A model generated the notes under the pieces. It saw only the letters and a list, made by a program, of their open reading frames with translations, was not told the DNA's origin and made no database searches. Shown here in pieces: positions 1 through 8,863 of a stretch of DNA of 54,007 bases. Both the position numbers and the translations under genes were made by a program. Source of the stretch: Staphylococcus caprae (GTDB lineage Bacteria; Bacillota; Bacilli; Staphylococcales; Staphylococcaceae); the NCBI RefSeq assembly GCF_002902725.1, contig NZ_PPRT01000097.1:1-54007 (forward strand), written 5' to 3'. Every line of letters starts with the position of its first letter. The first letter of the stretch is position 1.

Positions 1-64
1 GTAACTTTCGTTACTGTTTGTTTGGAATTAACGTTGACATATTGTCATTCAGTTTTCAATGTTC
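1..64 (-). other. rRNA operon 5' leader (16S gene lies left of window)
   Basis: Read on the minus strand, 64-24 contains the TTGAAAACTGAATGACAATA-type sequence found in staphylococcal 16S leaders and 16S-23S spacers. It lies directly downstream of two good tandem promoters pointing left. The mature 16S sequence itself is not in the window. A spacer fragment is the alternative, but the promoters favour the operon leader. Confidence 0.7.
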
Positions 65-87
65 ATTTTTATTACCGACAAGAATTA

Positions 88-116
88 ATTATACTCTTTT
101 GCAAAGTTGAAGTCAA
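88..116 (-). promoter_or_regulatory. rrn promoter P2
   Basis: On the minus strand there is TTGACT (111-116), a 17-base spacer and TATAAT (88-93), a near-consensus sigma-A promoter. It points into the rRNA leader. Confidence 0.75.
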
Positions 117-185
117 CAACTTTTTATAATTAATTTTAATGTCTGTTTAAGATTTCAGTTGATTTGTTTCGCTCAACAAATAAAT

Positions 186-214
186 ACTATACAGGCTTTA
201 GAGCTTTTTAACAA
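186..214 (-). promoter_or_regulatory. rrn promoter P1
   Basis: On the minus strand there is TTGTTA (209-214), a 17-base spacer and TATAGT (186-191). It lies about 98 bases upstream of P2, the usual tandem arrangement of Firmicute rRNA promoters. The stretch from about 240 to 520 upstream shows nothing else I recognise. Confidence 0.65.
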
Positions 215-523
215 CGGTAAAATTTACACTAGCTTAACAATTCTAAAACATCCAAACTCCAATATCCGAACTTAAAATACAAAATAAAGATTTAATAATC
301 GCCTTTCCCCTTTAAAATTTGCTTTGCCACAATTTATAGATGCACTAGCCCCTTCATTTCACAAACTTTAACTTTTTTTAAAAGTTTTTCAATTTATTTA
401 GAATCTACCCTCAATACCAAACTTTTTGTACTCTGCAACAGCGTTCGATGACTTTCCATACTTACATCCTCACACTTTTTCTATCAAATATCCTATTCCC
501 TACTCAAATTCCTTTCCTCAAAT

Positions 524-564
524 AAAAAAGAAGCTGGGACATAATTAATCGTCTCAGCTTTCTT
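524..564 (-). terminator. Terminator of the dnaX-ybaB-recR operon
   Basis: A hairpin with arms around AAGCTGGGAC (531-540) and GTCTCAGCTT (551-560), one bulge, is followed on the minus strand by a U-rich run. It lies downstream of recR and upstream of the rRNA promoters, so it separates the two transcripts. Confidence 0.65.
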
Positions 565-629
565 TAACATATTGGCAGTAGATGTCTGAATTAAAAGTGC
601 GCTTATATCAAGCTTCTTTTAATCCTAGC

Positions 630-751
630 CATCCTTGCCGGCGGGGCCCCAACATAGAGAATTTCTTAAAAAGAAATTCTACAAACAATGCAAGTTGGGA
701 GAGGGACAACGAAAATAATTTTGCTAAATTATATTTCTGTCCCACTCCCTT
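630..751. repeat. STAR-like intergenic repeat with nested inverted repeats
   Basis: It contains a GGGGCCCC core next to AACATAGAG (643-659), which on the minus strand reads TTGGGGCCCC, the hallmark of the staphylococcal STAR-type intergenic repeat. Beside it is an inverted repeat, AGAATTTCTT/AAGAAATTCT (658-680), and an outer pair GGGAGAGGGACA (697-708) and TGTCCCACTCCC (738-749). A 70-codon open frame crossing it is not a convincing gene. Confidence 0.6.
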
Positions 752-762
752 TCAAATTCAAT

Positions 763-1359
763 CTACATTTCAGTTCTTCCAGCAATGGCTTTAGATAATG
801 TCACTTCATCTGCATACTCTAAATCTCCACCTACGGATAAACCTTGTGCTAAGCGTGTAACTTTAATTCCAATTGGTTTCACTAACCTTGAAATATACAT
901 AGCAGTTGACTCGCCTTCTAAATTCGGATTCATTGCTAAGATCAATTCTTTAACTTCATCACTTTTCAGGCGCTCAACTAACGCTGGAATATTAATATCT
1001 TCAGGTCCAATGCCATCCATTGGCGATATCGAACCATGTAACACATGATATAGACCTTTGTACTCGCGCATTTTTTCCATTGCAATAACGTCTTTATCAT
1101 CTTCAACTACACAAATCACTGATCGATCGCGTTGTTTATCTTCACAAATGTAGCAAGGGTCATTTTCAGTGATATGACCACAAACGCTACAATACGTAAG
1201 TTCTCGCTTAACGTCTACTAACGATTTAGCAAACTGAACAACATCGTCTTCTTTCATATCTAAAGTATGAAAAGCCAGACGTTGAGCCGTCTTAGGACCA
1301 ATGCCTGGCAGTTTCATAAAACTGTCTATAAGTTTAGAAATAGGTTCTGGATAATGCAT
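763..1359 (-). CDS. recR: Recombination mediator protein RecR
   Basis: At 198 residues this is the normal RecR length. The protein shows an N-terminal helix-hairpin-helix ([15 protein letters not shown], about 17-31), a four-cysteine zinc motif (CSVCG ... CYIC, about 57-72) and a Toprim domain beginning around [15 protein letters not shown]. In the family RecR works with RecO and RecF to load RecA at single-stranded gaps. The gene starts six bases after the stop of the YbaB gene and ends the dnaX-ybaB-recR operon, an arrangement conserved in Firmicutes. The call rests on motifs, length and neighbours. Confidence 0.97.
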   Translation of the reverse strand: MHYPEPISKLIDSFMKLPGIGPKTAQRLAFHTLDMKEDDVVQFAKSLVDVKRELTYCSVCGHITENDPCYICEDKQRDRSVICVVEDDKDVIAMEKMREYKGLYHVLHGSISPMDGIGPEDINIPALVERLKSDEVKELILAMNPNLEGESTAMYISRLVKPIGIKVTRLAQGLSVGGDLEYADEVTLSKAIAGRTEM

Positions 1360-1365
1360 TATTTA

Positions 1366-1683
1366 TCACATTCCAGGGATGTTTAAGCCTTGAGTATGTT
1401 TACCTAAACGTTCTTGAGTTAACTCATCAGCTTTGTTCATCGCTTCGTTTGTAGCAGCTAATACTAAATCTTGAAGCATTTCTACGTCATCTGGATCTAC
1501 TGCTTCTTCTTTAATTTCTACATCTACCACTTCTTTATGACCAGTCACTGTTACAGTAACCATGCCACCGCCTGCTGTTCCGGCAACACGTTCTTCTTTT
1601 AATTTTTCTTGTTCCTGAGCCATTTTCTTTTGCATTTTTTGCATTTGTTTCATCATTTGTTGCATATTTCCGCCACCGCGCAT
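1366..1683 (-). CDS. YbaB/EbfC-family nucleoid-associated protein
   Basis: This is a 105-residue protein starting [11 protein letters not shown], with a long charged N-terminal helix rich in Met, Gln and Lys, then [19 protein letters not shown] and a C-terminal helix. That is the YbaB/EbfC layout of a small dimeric DNA-binding nucleoid protein. The ribosome-binding site AAGGAGG lies ten bases before the ATG. It sits between dnaX and recR as in most Firmicutes, suggesting a link to DNA maintenance. The precise role of the family remains loosely defined. Confidence 0.93.
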   Translation of the reverse strand: MRGGGNMQQMMKQMQKMQKKMAQEQEKLKEERVAGTAGGGMVTVTVTGHKEVVDVEIKEEAVDPDDVEMLQDLVLAATNEAMNKADELTQERLGKHTQGLNIPGM

Positions 1684-1770
1684 AATATCATTTCCTCCTT
1701 GAAATTAAACAGTCTCATTAATAAATCGCTTTTATTACATTATACATACGAATATATTGCTTGTCATGTA

Positions 1771-3477
1771 TCAGTCTTCGTCTATCATATGTACTGTTTC
1801 CTCACCAAATAAATCTTTAGCTTTTTGTGCTACATCAACTTGTTTTGGTTGGTGTTCTTCTCCAGATTCACTACTATTATCACCGTTTGAATTACGATTT
1901 TGTAAATATTCTGCTCTTACTCTGAGCCATTGATCTGAGGGAACACCTACGACTTTAACAGATTTATCTACTATATTACATACAACACTCTCTATATTAT
2001 TACGTTTTTCATCATCTTTATTAACGATTTCACAATGAATTTCTTCTTCAAATTTAACTAACACGTGGTCTTCGCTAGCTGCGACAGGTTCTGAGTTTTG
2101 CAACAGACTCACTAATGATTTTTTATCATTGCTTTTCGCATGGTCAATCACTTCTTGCCAGTGATCTTTCAACAATTTGATATCTTCTTTATTCGCTTTG
2201 TCTAGTACTTTTGCTATTTGTTGCATTGAAAATGCATTTTTAGAGCGTTGAACAGTACGCGTAGGTTTCTTAGGTTGTTGTGTTTGACCTCCGTTTGGAA
2301 CGCCTTGTGCTTTCAGTGTTTTTAATTCATTTTCAAGCTGTTCCATACGCTGAAGCAATACATCATTATCAGGTTCTGTCGCTACAGTCGTCGTTGCTAC
2401 ATTCTGAACAGTTTGTGGTTGTGCTTTAATCATTTCAGCAAGTTTGACTAATAATACCTCAAAGTGAACATTCTGATTCACACTAAATCTTATAGAAACT
2501 AAGGTGTCATTAATAATATCAATCATGCGATAAAGCATATCCAGTTCGAAATCGATGAGGGCATCAAATTCAATCGTTTCATTCGATGTTTTATTCATAA
2601 TCGTATCTCTAACAAAATAAATCATGTCGTTGATGAGACGATTCACTTCTTTACCTTCAGATATAAAGTGATGATATCTACCGAAAGCTGCTTTTACATC
2701 TCCATTGACCACATCTTTAAATAGTTCATTTAACGCCGCTTCATCAACACTGCCTGTCACATTTAATGCATCTTGCAATGTTAACTTTTCCTCTCCAAAG
2801 GCAATCGCTTGGTCCATGATACTCAGTGCATCACGCATGCCACCTTCTGAAGCCTTTGCAATAAATTCTAACGCTGCCTCATCATAGTTCAACGATTGAG
2901 AGTCTGCTACGAATTTCAAACGGTCTACAATTTGATCCATGCTAATTGCTTTAAAATCAAAACGTTGTGCTCTTGAAATAATCGTAGGAGGAATTTTATG
3001 TGGTTCAGTCGTTGCAAGAATAAAAATTGCATGTGCCGGAGGTTCTTCAAGCGTTTTAAGCAACGCATTAAACGCCCCAGTCGTTAACATGTGAACCTCA
3101 TCAATAATATATACTTTATATTTAGACTCACTTGGTGCATATTTGACTTTATCTCTAATATTTCTAATCTCATCTACACCATTATTACTCGCAGCATCTA
3201 TTTCAATGACGTCAGAATTGGTACCTTGAGTAATTCCTCTACAAATTTCACATTCATTACAAGGTTCTCCATCATCACTGTTAAGACAATTAATTGCCTT
3301 TGCAAACACCTTTGCGATACTCGTTTTCCCAGTTCCTCTGGGTCCACTGAAAATGTACGCATGGGATTGTTTCCCTTTGGATATCGCATTACGTAACGTT
3401 TTAGTGACATGTGTTTGTCCAACGACATCATCAAAACTTTGCGGTCTATACATTCGATACAAAGCTTGGTAATCCAC
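1771..3477 (-). CDS. dnaX: DNA polymerase III subunit gamma/tau
   Basis: This 568-residue clamp-loader ATPase has Walker A GPRGTGKTS at 45-53, a zinc-binding cysteine cluster (CLNSDDGEPCNECEIC) and Walker B YIIDEVHML. A sensor-type arginine segment follows at IISRAQRFDF. The C-terminal third is polar, less conserved and ends in an acidic tail, as in tau proteins that bind DnaE/PolC and the helicase. The start is GTG at 3477, with GGAGGT six bases upstream. No convincing slippery frameshift signal for a separate gamma form was noticed. It is the first gene of the dnaX-ybaB-recR operon. Confidence 0.97.
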   Translation of the reverse strand: MDYQALYRMYRPQSFDDVVGQTHVTKTLRNAISKGKQSHAYIFSGPRGTGKTSIAKVFAKAINCLNSDDGEPCNECEICRGITQGTNSDVIEIDAASNNGVDEIRNIRDKVKYAPSESKYKVYIIDEVHMLTTGAFNALLKTLEEPPAHAIFILATTEPHKIPPTIISRAQRFDFKAISMDQIVDRLKFVADSQSLNYDEAALEFIAKASEGGMRDALSIMDQAIAFGEEKLTLQDALNVTGSVDEAALNELFKDVVNGDVKAAFGRYHHFISEGKEVNRLINDMIYFVRDTIMNKTSNETIEFDALIDFELDMLYRMIDIINDTLVSIRFSVNQNVHFEVLLVKLAEMIKAQPQTVQNVATTTVATEPDNDVLLQRMEQLENELKTLKAQGVPNGGQTQQPKKPTRTVQRSKNAFSMQQIAKVLDKANKEDIKLLKDHWQEVIDHAKSNDKKSLVSLLQNSEPVAASEDHVLVKFEEEIHCEIVNKDDEKRNNIESVVCNIVDKSVKVVGVPSDQWLRVRAEYLQNRNSNGDNSSESGEEHQPKQVDVAQKAKDLFGEETVHMIDED

Positions 3478-3547
3478 TGTAGCACCTCCATTAACAATTA
3501 CTCACCATTATATCATGCTCGTCACTTTTCTTTTCAATGAAAATAAA

Positions 3548-4078
3548 TTATTTCAACACTTCAGGAAGTTCTACTGTCATACCAGAAAAACGTTCTCCAT
3601 TTGAATTTAGGAATTTAACATACAAATCGTGTTCTTTCTGTTCTTCATCTATGCCAATATCGAATTGTTGAGCATCTTTATAATCTAGATTTTCAAAATA
3701 ATCCGTATCACATAAAACAAAAATCGCCTCATAGCCTTGCGCTTTAGCGCGTTCCTCTACCGCTTGAATCAGCGCTTTACCTAAACCTTGTTTACGTACC
3801 TCTGAATTGACCGATAATGCACCTATTGCAAGAGCGGTTTGTTTGTCATTTTGTGAGGTCAGCGTGATTTCTGCTAATAATACATGTCCTACGACTTCAT
3901 TTGATTCATTTTTAGCAATGACTTCCAACTCATAATTGTAATTCTCAGACTTTCGAAGATTCTTAACACGTGCGCGCTCTTTCCAACTTGTTTCAGGATC
4001 TTGATCATAATTTCTTTCAATACTATCAAGGGATTTATCATAGTCAACTTCTGTTAACGTACTTAAAAAAATTTGCAT
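3548..4078 (-). CDS. GNAT-family N-acetyltransferase
   Basis: The protein is about 176 residues with a GNAT fold. The beta-4/acetyl-CoA loop reads IGALSVNSEVRKQGLGKALIQAVEERAKAQGYEAIFVLCD, with the Q/R-x-x-G-x-G/A motif at RKQGLGKA. I place the start at 4078 because GGAGG lies directly upstream, whereas an in-frame ATG at 4096 has none. The substrate cannot be predicted; the family acetylates small amines, protein N-termini or drugs. It lies between SRP RNA and dnaX, apparently as its own unit. Confidence 0.85.
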   Translation of the reverse strand: MQIFLSTLTEVDYDKSLDSIERNYDQDPETSWKERARVKNLRKSENYNYELEVIAKNESNEVVGHVLLAEITLTSQNDKQTALAIGALSVNSEVRKQGLGKALIQAVEERAKAQGYEAIFVLCDTDYFENLDYKDAQQFDIGIDEEQKEHDLYVKFLNSNGERFSGMTVELPEVLK

Positions 4079-4201
4079 GTCTCCTCCAAGATTCATATGA
4101 ATTCATCAATTTATTTTTATCGTTTATCACTCAATATTTTTCATCGTCATTTAGTTTATTTCGGTATAACCTTAACAAATTATGTGAAATTAATCCATTT
4201 A

Positions 4202-4243
4202 ATAAAAAAAGAGCGACTTCATCATATGATAAGCCACTCTTTC
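4202..4243 (-). terminator. Terminator after SRP RNA
   Basis: A strong hairpin (minus strand arms GAGTGGCTTATCA and TGATGAAGTCGCTC) is followed by seven U residues. It lies just 3' of the SRP RNA on the same strand. Confidence 0.75.
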
Positions 4244-4277
4244 ATCTATATCTTATTTGCTTTAATCTCAAAATAAA

Positions 4278-4554
4278 AACCATGCACCTTTGTATCGAAC
4301 GCATATCATAAACGTAACCGAAGTCGACAGCTAAATCTCGGCTACCCTACGGCACATATGAGGATCCACTTAATGCTGCTTCCGTCAGGACCTGACATGA
4401 TTCATGGGTTCATATTGCATAGGACCGAAATCTTCAAACACTACGTGCTTCGGGCAGACTTCACAAAAATGCGCCCTCAACAAAGGAATTAAGTCTCGCA
4501 TAAAGCGGATTTCGAGTACAGGGAACCGCTACCTCCCCACCTAGCACGGTAAGA
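4278..4554 (-). ncRNA. ffs: Signal recognition particle RNA (long, Gram-positive type)
   Basis: The minus strand carries the conserved S domain (CCCATGAATCATGTCAGGTC, then GACGGAAGCAGCATTAAGTG). It also has the Alu domain typical of Bacillus and Staphylococcus: a 5' end ACCGTGCTAGGTGGGGAGG pairing with a 3' end GGTGCATGGT. The length of about 277 bases matches the roughly 270-base staphylococcal SRP RNA. With Ffh it forms the particle that targets membrane proteins. The ends are placed by the terminal pairing and are accurate to a few bases. Confidence 0.93.
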
Positions 4555-4560
4555 TTTATA

Positions 4561-4590
4561 ATACTATAATTTCGCATCGATTTGCAAGCG
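4561..4590 (-). promoter_or_regulatory. Probable SRP RNA promoter
   Basis: On the minus strand TTGCAA is followed by an 18-base spacer and TATTAT. Initiation would fall within a few bases of the proposed RNA 5' end. Confidence 0.5.
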
Positions 4591-4670
4591 TAAAAATTTC
4601 ATCTTCATCTCACAATACGCTTTTACATACATTTAAAATTGCATTAATAATCCAGTCATCACGTCACTTT

Positions 4671-5390
4671 TTATCGTCTTCTAGAAAACTCTTTAAACTT
4701 AAAATCATTCGCAATATGCTTCGAAATATTGTACTGGAAACATGTCGTGTCTTTAAGATAAACATGACTTCTAACAGTAGCTGTATACGGCGTAAGTTGG
4801 TTTCCAAATATTTTATATTCTATAGAAGAAAAAGGTTCAAATGTAATCGATTTACTTGAATAACTAATATTCAAATTTAAATCCTTTTCTAAGTATGCAT
4901 ATATTGAATCTTTGGCTATATCATCGGAAATATCATCAACTACAGTTTTTAAGAAAAAGTCTTCGTCAAAAATCTTCACTTGATTATTAATGCGACGTGT
5001 TCTTTGAATATGAATCAATTCTTCTCTTTCAGCAACCTTCAATTCTCTTTGAACATTAGGGTATTCACGTGCTTCTACCACTTCATTCACGATGACTTCT
5101 GTCTGATAATTAAGGCCTAATCGCTCTTTTATTTCTTTAAAACTGATCAAGTCAGTAAATGGAAATTCGGTGATTTCTTGAAAAATAACGATCGAACCTT
5201 TACCACGCAATTTTTGGATCATTCCATCTCGTTCAAGCAAATTTAATGCTTTTCTGACGGTCTCACGAGAAGCATTATAAGTGGCAACTAAATCATGTTC
5301 GGAAGGTAATTGATCACCATAATTTAAATCTTGCGATAAAATATTATTTTTTAAATCTTCATAAATCATTAGGAACTTATTTCGCTTCAT
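4671..5390 (-). CDS. treR: Trehalose operon repressor TreR (GntR/HutC family)
   Basis: The protein is about 239 residues. It has an N-terminal winged helix (GDQLPSEHDLVATYNASRETVRKALNLLERDGMIQKLRGKGSIV) and a C-terminal UTRA effector domain. The known role is repression of the trehalose genes until trehalose-6-phosphate binds. It lies directly downstream of treC and treP on the same strand, and a TreR-like palindrome precedes treP. The start is chosen at MKRNKFL, which has GAGG seven bases upstream; an ATG two codons earlier lacks spacing. Confidence 0.94.
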   Translation of the reverse strand: MKRNKFLMIYEDLKNNILSQDLNYGDQLPSEHDLVATYNASRETVRKALNLLERDGMIQKLRGKGSIVIFQEITEFPFTDLISFKEIKERLGLNYQTEVIVNEVVEAREYPNVQRELKVAEREELIHIQRTRRINNQVKIFDEDFFLKTVVDDISDDIAKDSIYAYLEKDLNLNISYSSKSITFEPFSSIEYKIFGNQLTPYTATVRSHVYLKDTTCFQYNISKHIANDFKFKEFSRRR

Positions 5391-5412
5391 GAACATGCCT
5401 CATTCACTATCA

Positions 5413-7047
5413 TTAATGTGTTTCGATGACAATCGCCCCGAAACCTGATATTTCGTCATTCGTTATTGTACCATTTTGAATAATGATATCTCCTTCAGTA
5501 TCTAAATCTCTTGGAATCATCACCGCTTCTTTTGAAAAGTTTGCAATCACAAGCCACGATTTAGATTGATAATTACGACGGTAAATAAAAAGTTGATCAT
5601 GTGTCATATATAAAGGCGTAATATCTCCATAAGTGAGAATGTCGTGGTTATGACGCAAATCAATCAAGCGACGATACATGTGAAATACTGAATGATCATC
5701 TTCAATTGCTTGTTCAACATTCACCTCTTTATAATTCGGAGCAATATCAATCCATGGTTGCCCACTTGTAAAACCGGAAGCCTCTCCATTCGTCCATTGC
5801 ATAGGTGTGCGTGAATTATCTCTCGATTTTTGATCAAGAATTTTCAAAATATAATCTTCCGAATAGCCCTTGCGCTTCAACTCTTGAAAGGCATTTAAAG
5901 ACTCAACATCTCGATATTGATTTATCATTGAAAAATGAGGGTTCGTCATTCCTATCTCTTCACCTTGATAAATGTAAGGTGTCCCTTGAAGCATATGCAA
6001 TGCGATTGCCAAAGTTTTCGCACTAGCTTGACGTAATTCCTCATTAGAATCATCACCAAATCTGGATACTACTCTAGGTTGATCATGGTTACACCAAAAT
6101 ATTGCATTCCAACCTCCACCTTGATGAATACCTAATTGCCATTCCATCAAAATATTTTTTAACTGGTGAAAATCGTAGTCAGCATAAGTCCATTTGTCTC
6201 CATTTTCATAGTCCACCTTTAAATGATGAAAATTAAAAACGCTGCTTAATTCTTGTCTTTCAGGTTTAGTATACTTAATGCAATGATCGATTGTCGTAGA
6301 AGACATCTCTCCTACAGTCATCAAATCTTTACCTCCAAATGTATGACGGTTTAACTCATTTAAATAGTCATGAACATGTGGACCATCTGTATAAAATTCT
6401 TTTCCGATTTTAGGTGAATCTTTAAATGCACCTTTCGATATAAGATTAATAACGTCAAATCTAAAACCATCTACACCGAAATCAATCCAGTAATTAACAA
6501 TTTTATATAATTCTCGTCTTACTTCAGGGTTGTCCCAATTTAAATCAGCTTGAGAAACATCAAATAAATGCAGGTAATATTCATCCGTTTTATCATCATA
6601 TTGCCATGCATTTCCACCAAATTTAGACTCCCAATTCGTCGGTGGGCCATCGTTTGATTCTCTAAAGAAATAATAATCTCTATACGGACTATCTTTTGAA
6701 CGTATAGCTTCCTTAAACCATTCATGATGTGTTGATGTATGATTAATTACAATGTCTAACATAATTTTTAAATCTCGTTGGTGCGCTTCAGCAACTAATC
6801 GCTTAAAGTCTTCAATTGTTCCAAACTGTTCATTAATTTTAAAATAATTACTAATATCATATCCGTTGTCGTTCATCGGAGATTCATAGATTGGTGTAAG
6901 CCATAAATAATCCACACCCAAATATTTTAAATAGTCTAGCTTCTCAATGATGCCATTTAAATCTCCTTCACCATTACCAGTCGTATCATTGAATGATTTA
7001 GGATAAATTTGATAGACAACTGATTTTCTCCAATCATTTTGCGCCAT
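5413..7047 (-). CDS. treC: Trehalose-6-phosphate hydrolase
   Basis: About 544 residues, family GH13. The conserved regions are visible: DIVINHTS (region I), GFRFDVINLI (nucleophile Asp), VGEMSS (acid/base Glu) and FWCNHDQPR (His-Asp). It splits imported trehalose-6-phosphate into glucose and glucose-6-phosphate in the cytoplasm. The start at MAQNDWRKS (7047) has AGGTGG upstream; an in-frame ATG five codons earlier is less likely. Gene order treP-treC-treR makes a complete PTS uptake, hydrolysis and repression unit. Confidence 0.96.
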   Translation of the reverse strand: MAQNDWRKSVVYQIYPKSFNDTTGNGEGDLNGIIEKLDYLKYLGVDYLWLTPIYESPMNDNGYDISNYFKINEQFGTIEDFKRLVAEAHQRDLKIMLDIVINHTSTHHEWFKEAIRSKDSPYRDYYFFRESNDGPPTNWESKFGGNAWQYDDKTDEYYLHLFDVSQADLNWDNPEVRRELYKIVNYWIDFGVDGFRFDVINLISKGAFKDSPKIGKEFYTDGPHVHDYLNELNRHTFGGKDLMTVGEMSSTTIDHCIKYTKPERQELSSVFNFHHLKVDYENGDKWTYADYDFHQLKNILMEWQLGIHQGGGWNAIFWCNHDQPRVVSRFGDDSNEELRQASAKTLAIALHMLQGTPYIYQGEEIGMTNPHFSMINQYRDVESLNAFQELKRKGYSEDYILKILDQKSRDNSRTPMQWTNGEASGFTSGQPWIDIAPNYKEVNVEQAIEDDHSVFHMYRRLIDLRHNHDILTYGDITPLYMTHDQLFIYRRNYQSKSWLVIANFSKEAVMIPRDLDTEGDIIIQNGTITNDEISGFGAIVIETH

Positions 7048-7078
7048 ACTTTCCCACCTCATATCTATTTTTTAAAGC

Positions 7079-8530
7079 TTACTCACTTTCTTTTTCTGCT
7101 TCTGGTTCATCTACTATTTCTTTAGCTTCTTGTTTACTCCATTTTGATAGGAAAATGGTCACAAAAAATGGAATAATGACCGCTGCAAGTGTGACAATGC
7201 CATAGACTAGCCAATATTCTTTTTGTATTGAAATGATAGCTGGTACACCACCGACGCCTACTTTTCCTAGAACCTGATTCGCACCAATCACGGCACCTAA
7301 CACGCATGAAGTTGAAATCGCTGCGATAAATGGATATTTCAATGGTAAATTGACTCCAAACATAGCTGGTTCAGTCACACCTAGCATACCCGAAACACCT
7401 GACGTTAAAGCTAAACCTTGTTCTTTAGCCATCTTACGGCGTTTATAGACATACCATGCCCCAAACGCTGCAGAACCTTGACAAATATTAGAAATCGCTA
7501 CGATTGGCCATAAATAAGTACCACCTAGTTTACTGCCCATCAATTGAAAATCCACAGCTAAGAACATATGGTGTAATCCTGTAATGACAAGAGGCGCATA
7601 AACTAAGCCATAAATTGCTCCTCCAAGCCAACCAGCATGCTCAAACACAAATGTAACTGTATTCGTAATTCCAGTACCAATGATTAATGCGACGGGGCCA
7701 ATAACGATAAACGCTAAGAATCCAGTAACAAGTAAGGCAACTGGCCCAACAACTAGCATTTTAATCGAATCATGTACGACTTTGTTTAAAGCCTTTTCAA
7801 TCTTAGCTAAAACATATGTCGCGATAAGTACAGGCAACACTTGACCTTGATAATTAAGCTGTTTGATATGCAATCCGAAAATATCCCAGGTCGGTATTTT
7901 AGTTTTCCCAATATCATACTGAGACACAAGTTGCGGATTCATTAAGATTAAACCAAGCACTAATCCTAGAATCGGACTACCGCCAAATACTCTCATACTA
8001 CTCCAACCAATTAATGCCGGTAGGAAAATAAAGGCCGTATTAGCGATTACATTAATGATATTCGAAATATCAGCGATTTGAGGATAGATTTCAATTAATG
8101 GTTTAGCACCAAATAGCCCCTTCATGGTGAGAATATTATTAATCCCCATAAGCAAACCAGCTGTAACAATAGCCGGTAGTATTGGAATAAAAATGTCTCC
8201 CAACAATTTAATTAAACGTTGCAGCGGATTACCTTTTTGTGCTGCCGCATTTTTAGCGTCATCTTTAGAAGATGCTTCTACACCTGTTTCTTCAACAAAT
8301 TGTTTGTATACTTCATCTACTGTACCAGGACCAATGACAATTTGATATTGATGGTCTGCTTTGAATTGTCCCTTAACTAAAGGATTATCACTTAATGCAT
8401 CTTTATCTACTTTACTGTCATCATTCAGTACGAGTCGTAAACGTGTCACACAATGCGTTGCTTTGTCTATATTGTGCTTTCCTCCAATTGCTTCAACGAT
8501 GGCTTTTACATCGTTTCTTTTTACAGCCAT
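7079..8530 (-). CDS. treP: PTS trehalose-specific EIIBC component
   Basis: About 483 residues. An N-terminal EIIB domain carries the phosphorylated cysteine in KATHCVTRLRL (about residue 28), followed by a hydrophobic EIIC domain of roughly ten membrane segments (about 105-470). There is no EIIA domain, so phosphate must come from a glucose-type EIIA encoded elsewhere, as for other staphylococcal TreP. It imports trehalose as trehalose-6-phosphate. The start ATG at 8530 is preferred because GGGAG lies eight bases upstream; a GTG three codons earlier abuts that site. Confidence 0.95.
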   Translation of the reverse strand: MAVKRNDVKAIVEAIGGKHNIDKATHCVTRLRLVLNDDSKVDKDALSDNPLVKGQFKADHQYQIVIGPGTVDEVYKQFVEETGVEASSKDDAKNAAAQKGNPLQRLIKLLGDIFIPILPAIVTAGLLMGINNILTMKGLFGAKPLIEIYPQIADISNIINVIANTAFIFLPALIGWSSMRVFGGSPILGLVLGLILMNPQLVSQYDIGKTKIPTWDIFGLHIKQLNYQGQVLPVLIATYVLAKIEKALNKVVHDSIKMLVVGPVALLVTGFLAFIVIGPVALIIGTGITNTVTFVFEHAGWLGGAIYGLVYAPLVITGLHHMFLAVDFQLMGSKLGGTYLWPIVAISNICQGSAAFGAWYVYKRRKMAKEQGLALTSGVSGMLGVTEPAMFGVNLPLKYPFIAAISTSCVLGAVIGANQVLGKVGVGGVPAIISIQKEYWLVYGIVTLAAVIIPFFVTIFLSKWSKQEAKEIVDEPEAEKESE

Positions 8531-8559
8531 GGGCTTCACTCCCTTAATTTCTTATAGAG

Positions 8560-8589
8560 AGTATAACTTGTCTATACAAGTTATGTAAA
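8560..8589 (-). promoter_or_regulatory. treP promoter
   Basis: On the minus strand TTTACA (8584-8589) is followed by an 18-base spacer and TATACT (8560-8565). The spacer is occupied by the TreR-like palindrome and the -35 lies inside a cre-like site. Confidence 0.6.
8563..8584. promoter_or_regulatory. TreR operator candidate
   Basis: Perfect 9-base arms ATAACTTGT and ACAAGTTAT are separated by four bases, with a core resembling the TTGTATATACAA tre operator of Bacillus. It lies between the -10 and -35 of the treP promoter, the expected position for a steric repressor. Confidence 0.7.
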
Positions 8590-8598
8590 GGCTTACAT
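8583..8598. promoter_or_regulatory. cre-like (CcpA) site at treP
   Basis: ATGTAAAGGCTTACAT has perfect six-base arms and differs from the CcpA consensus at the central CG only. It overlaps the treP -35, which would give carbon catabolite repression. Confidence 0.5.
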
Positions 8599-8640
8599 AA
8601 TATTTTCAAAATATCGTCGATAGTATATTTGACAAAAATA

Positions 8641-8682
8641 AAAAAGGCAAATACTCATTAAGATAAGTACTTGCCTTTTGTA
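8641..8682 (-). terminator. Terminator after tRNA-Ser
   Basis: A hairpin with arms AAAAGGCAAATACT and AGTACTTGCCTTTT is followed on the minus strand by a U-rich run. It separates tRNA-Ser from the tre promoter. Confidence 0.7.
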
Positions 8683-8709
8683 TCTATTAGTCTTGGATTT
8701 TAATTCTAA

Positions 8710-8802
8710 TGGCGGAGGAAGAGGGATTCGAACCCCCGCGGCCCGTTAAGGCCCTGTCGGTTTTCAAGACCGATCCCTTCAGCCGGACTTGGGTATTCCT
8801 CC
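8710..8802 (-). tRNA. tRNA-Ser(UGA)
   Basis: A 93-base class II tRNA with a long variable arm and an encoded CCA end. The acceptor begins GGAGGAATACCC, and the anticodon loop CTTGAAA gives anticodon UGA. The T-arm GGTTCGAATCC is intact. It has its own promoter upstream on the same strand and a terminator downstream. Confidence 0.95.
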
Positions 8803-8818
8803 AATGAACACAATAACA

Positions 8819-8847
8819 ATCATATAATAGCGCTTATTAAAAGTCAA
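8819..8847 (-). promoter_or_regulatory. tRNA-Ser promoter
   Basis: On the minus strand TTGACT (8842-8847), a 17-base spacer and TATGAT (8819-8824) lie about 17 bases before the tRNA 5' end. Confidence 0.7.
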
Positions 8848-8863
8848 TAAAATTATTTTGTGT

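Noticed and set aside
3198..3497. 99-codon frame overlapping the dnaX start, and similar long frames antisense to gltB, mpsB and guaA
   Set aside because: They are shadows of well-supported genes in other frames, without ribosome sites or recognisable protein features.
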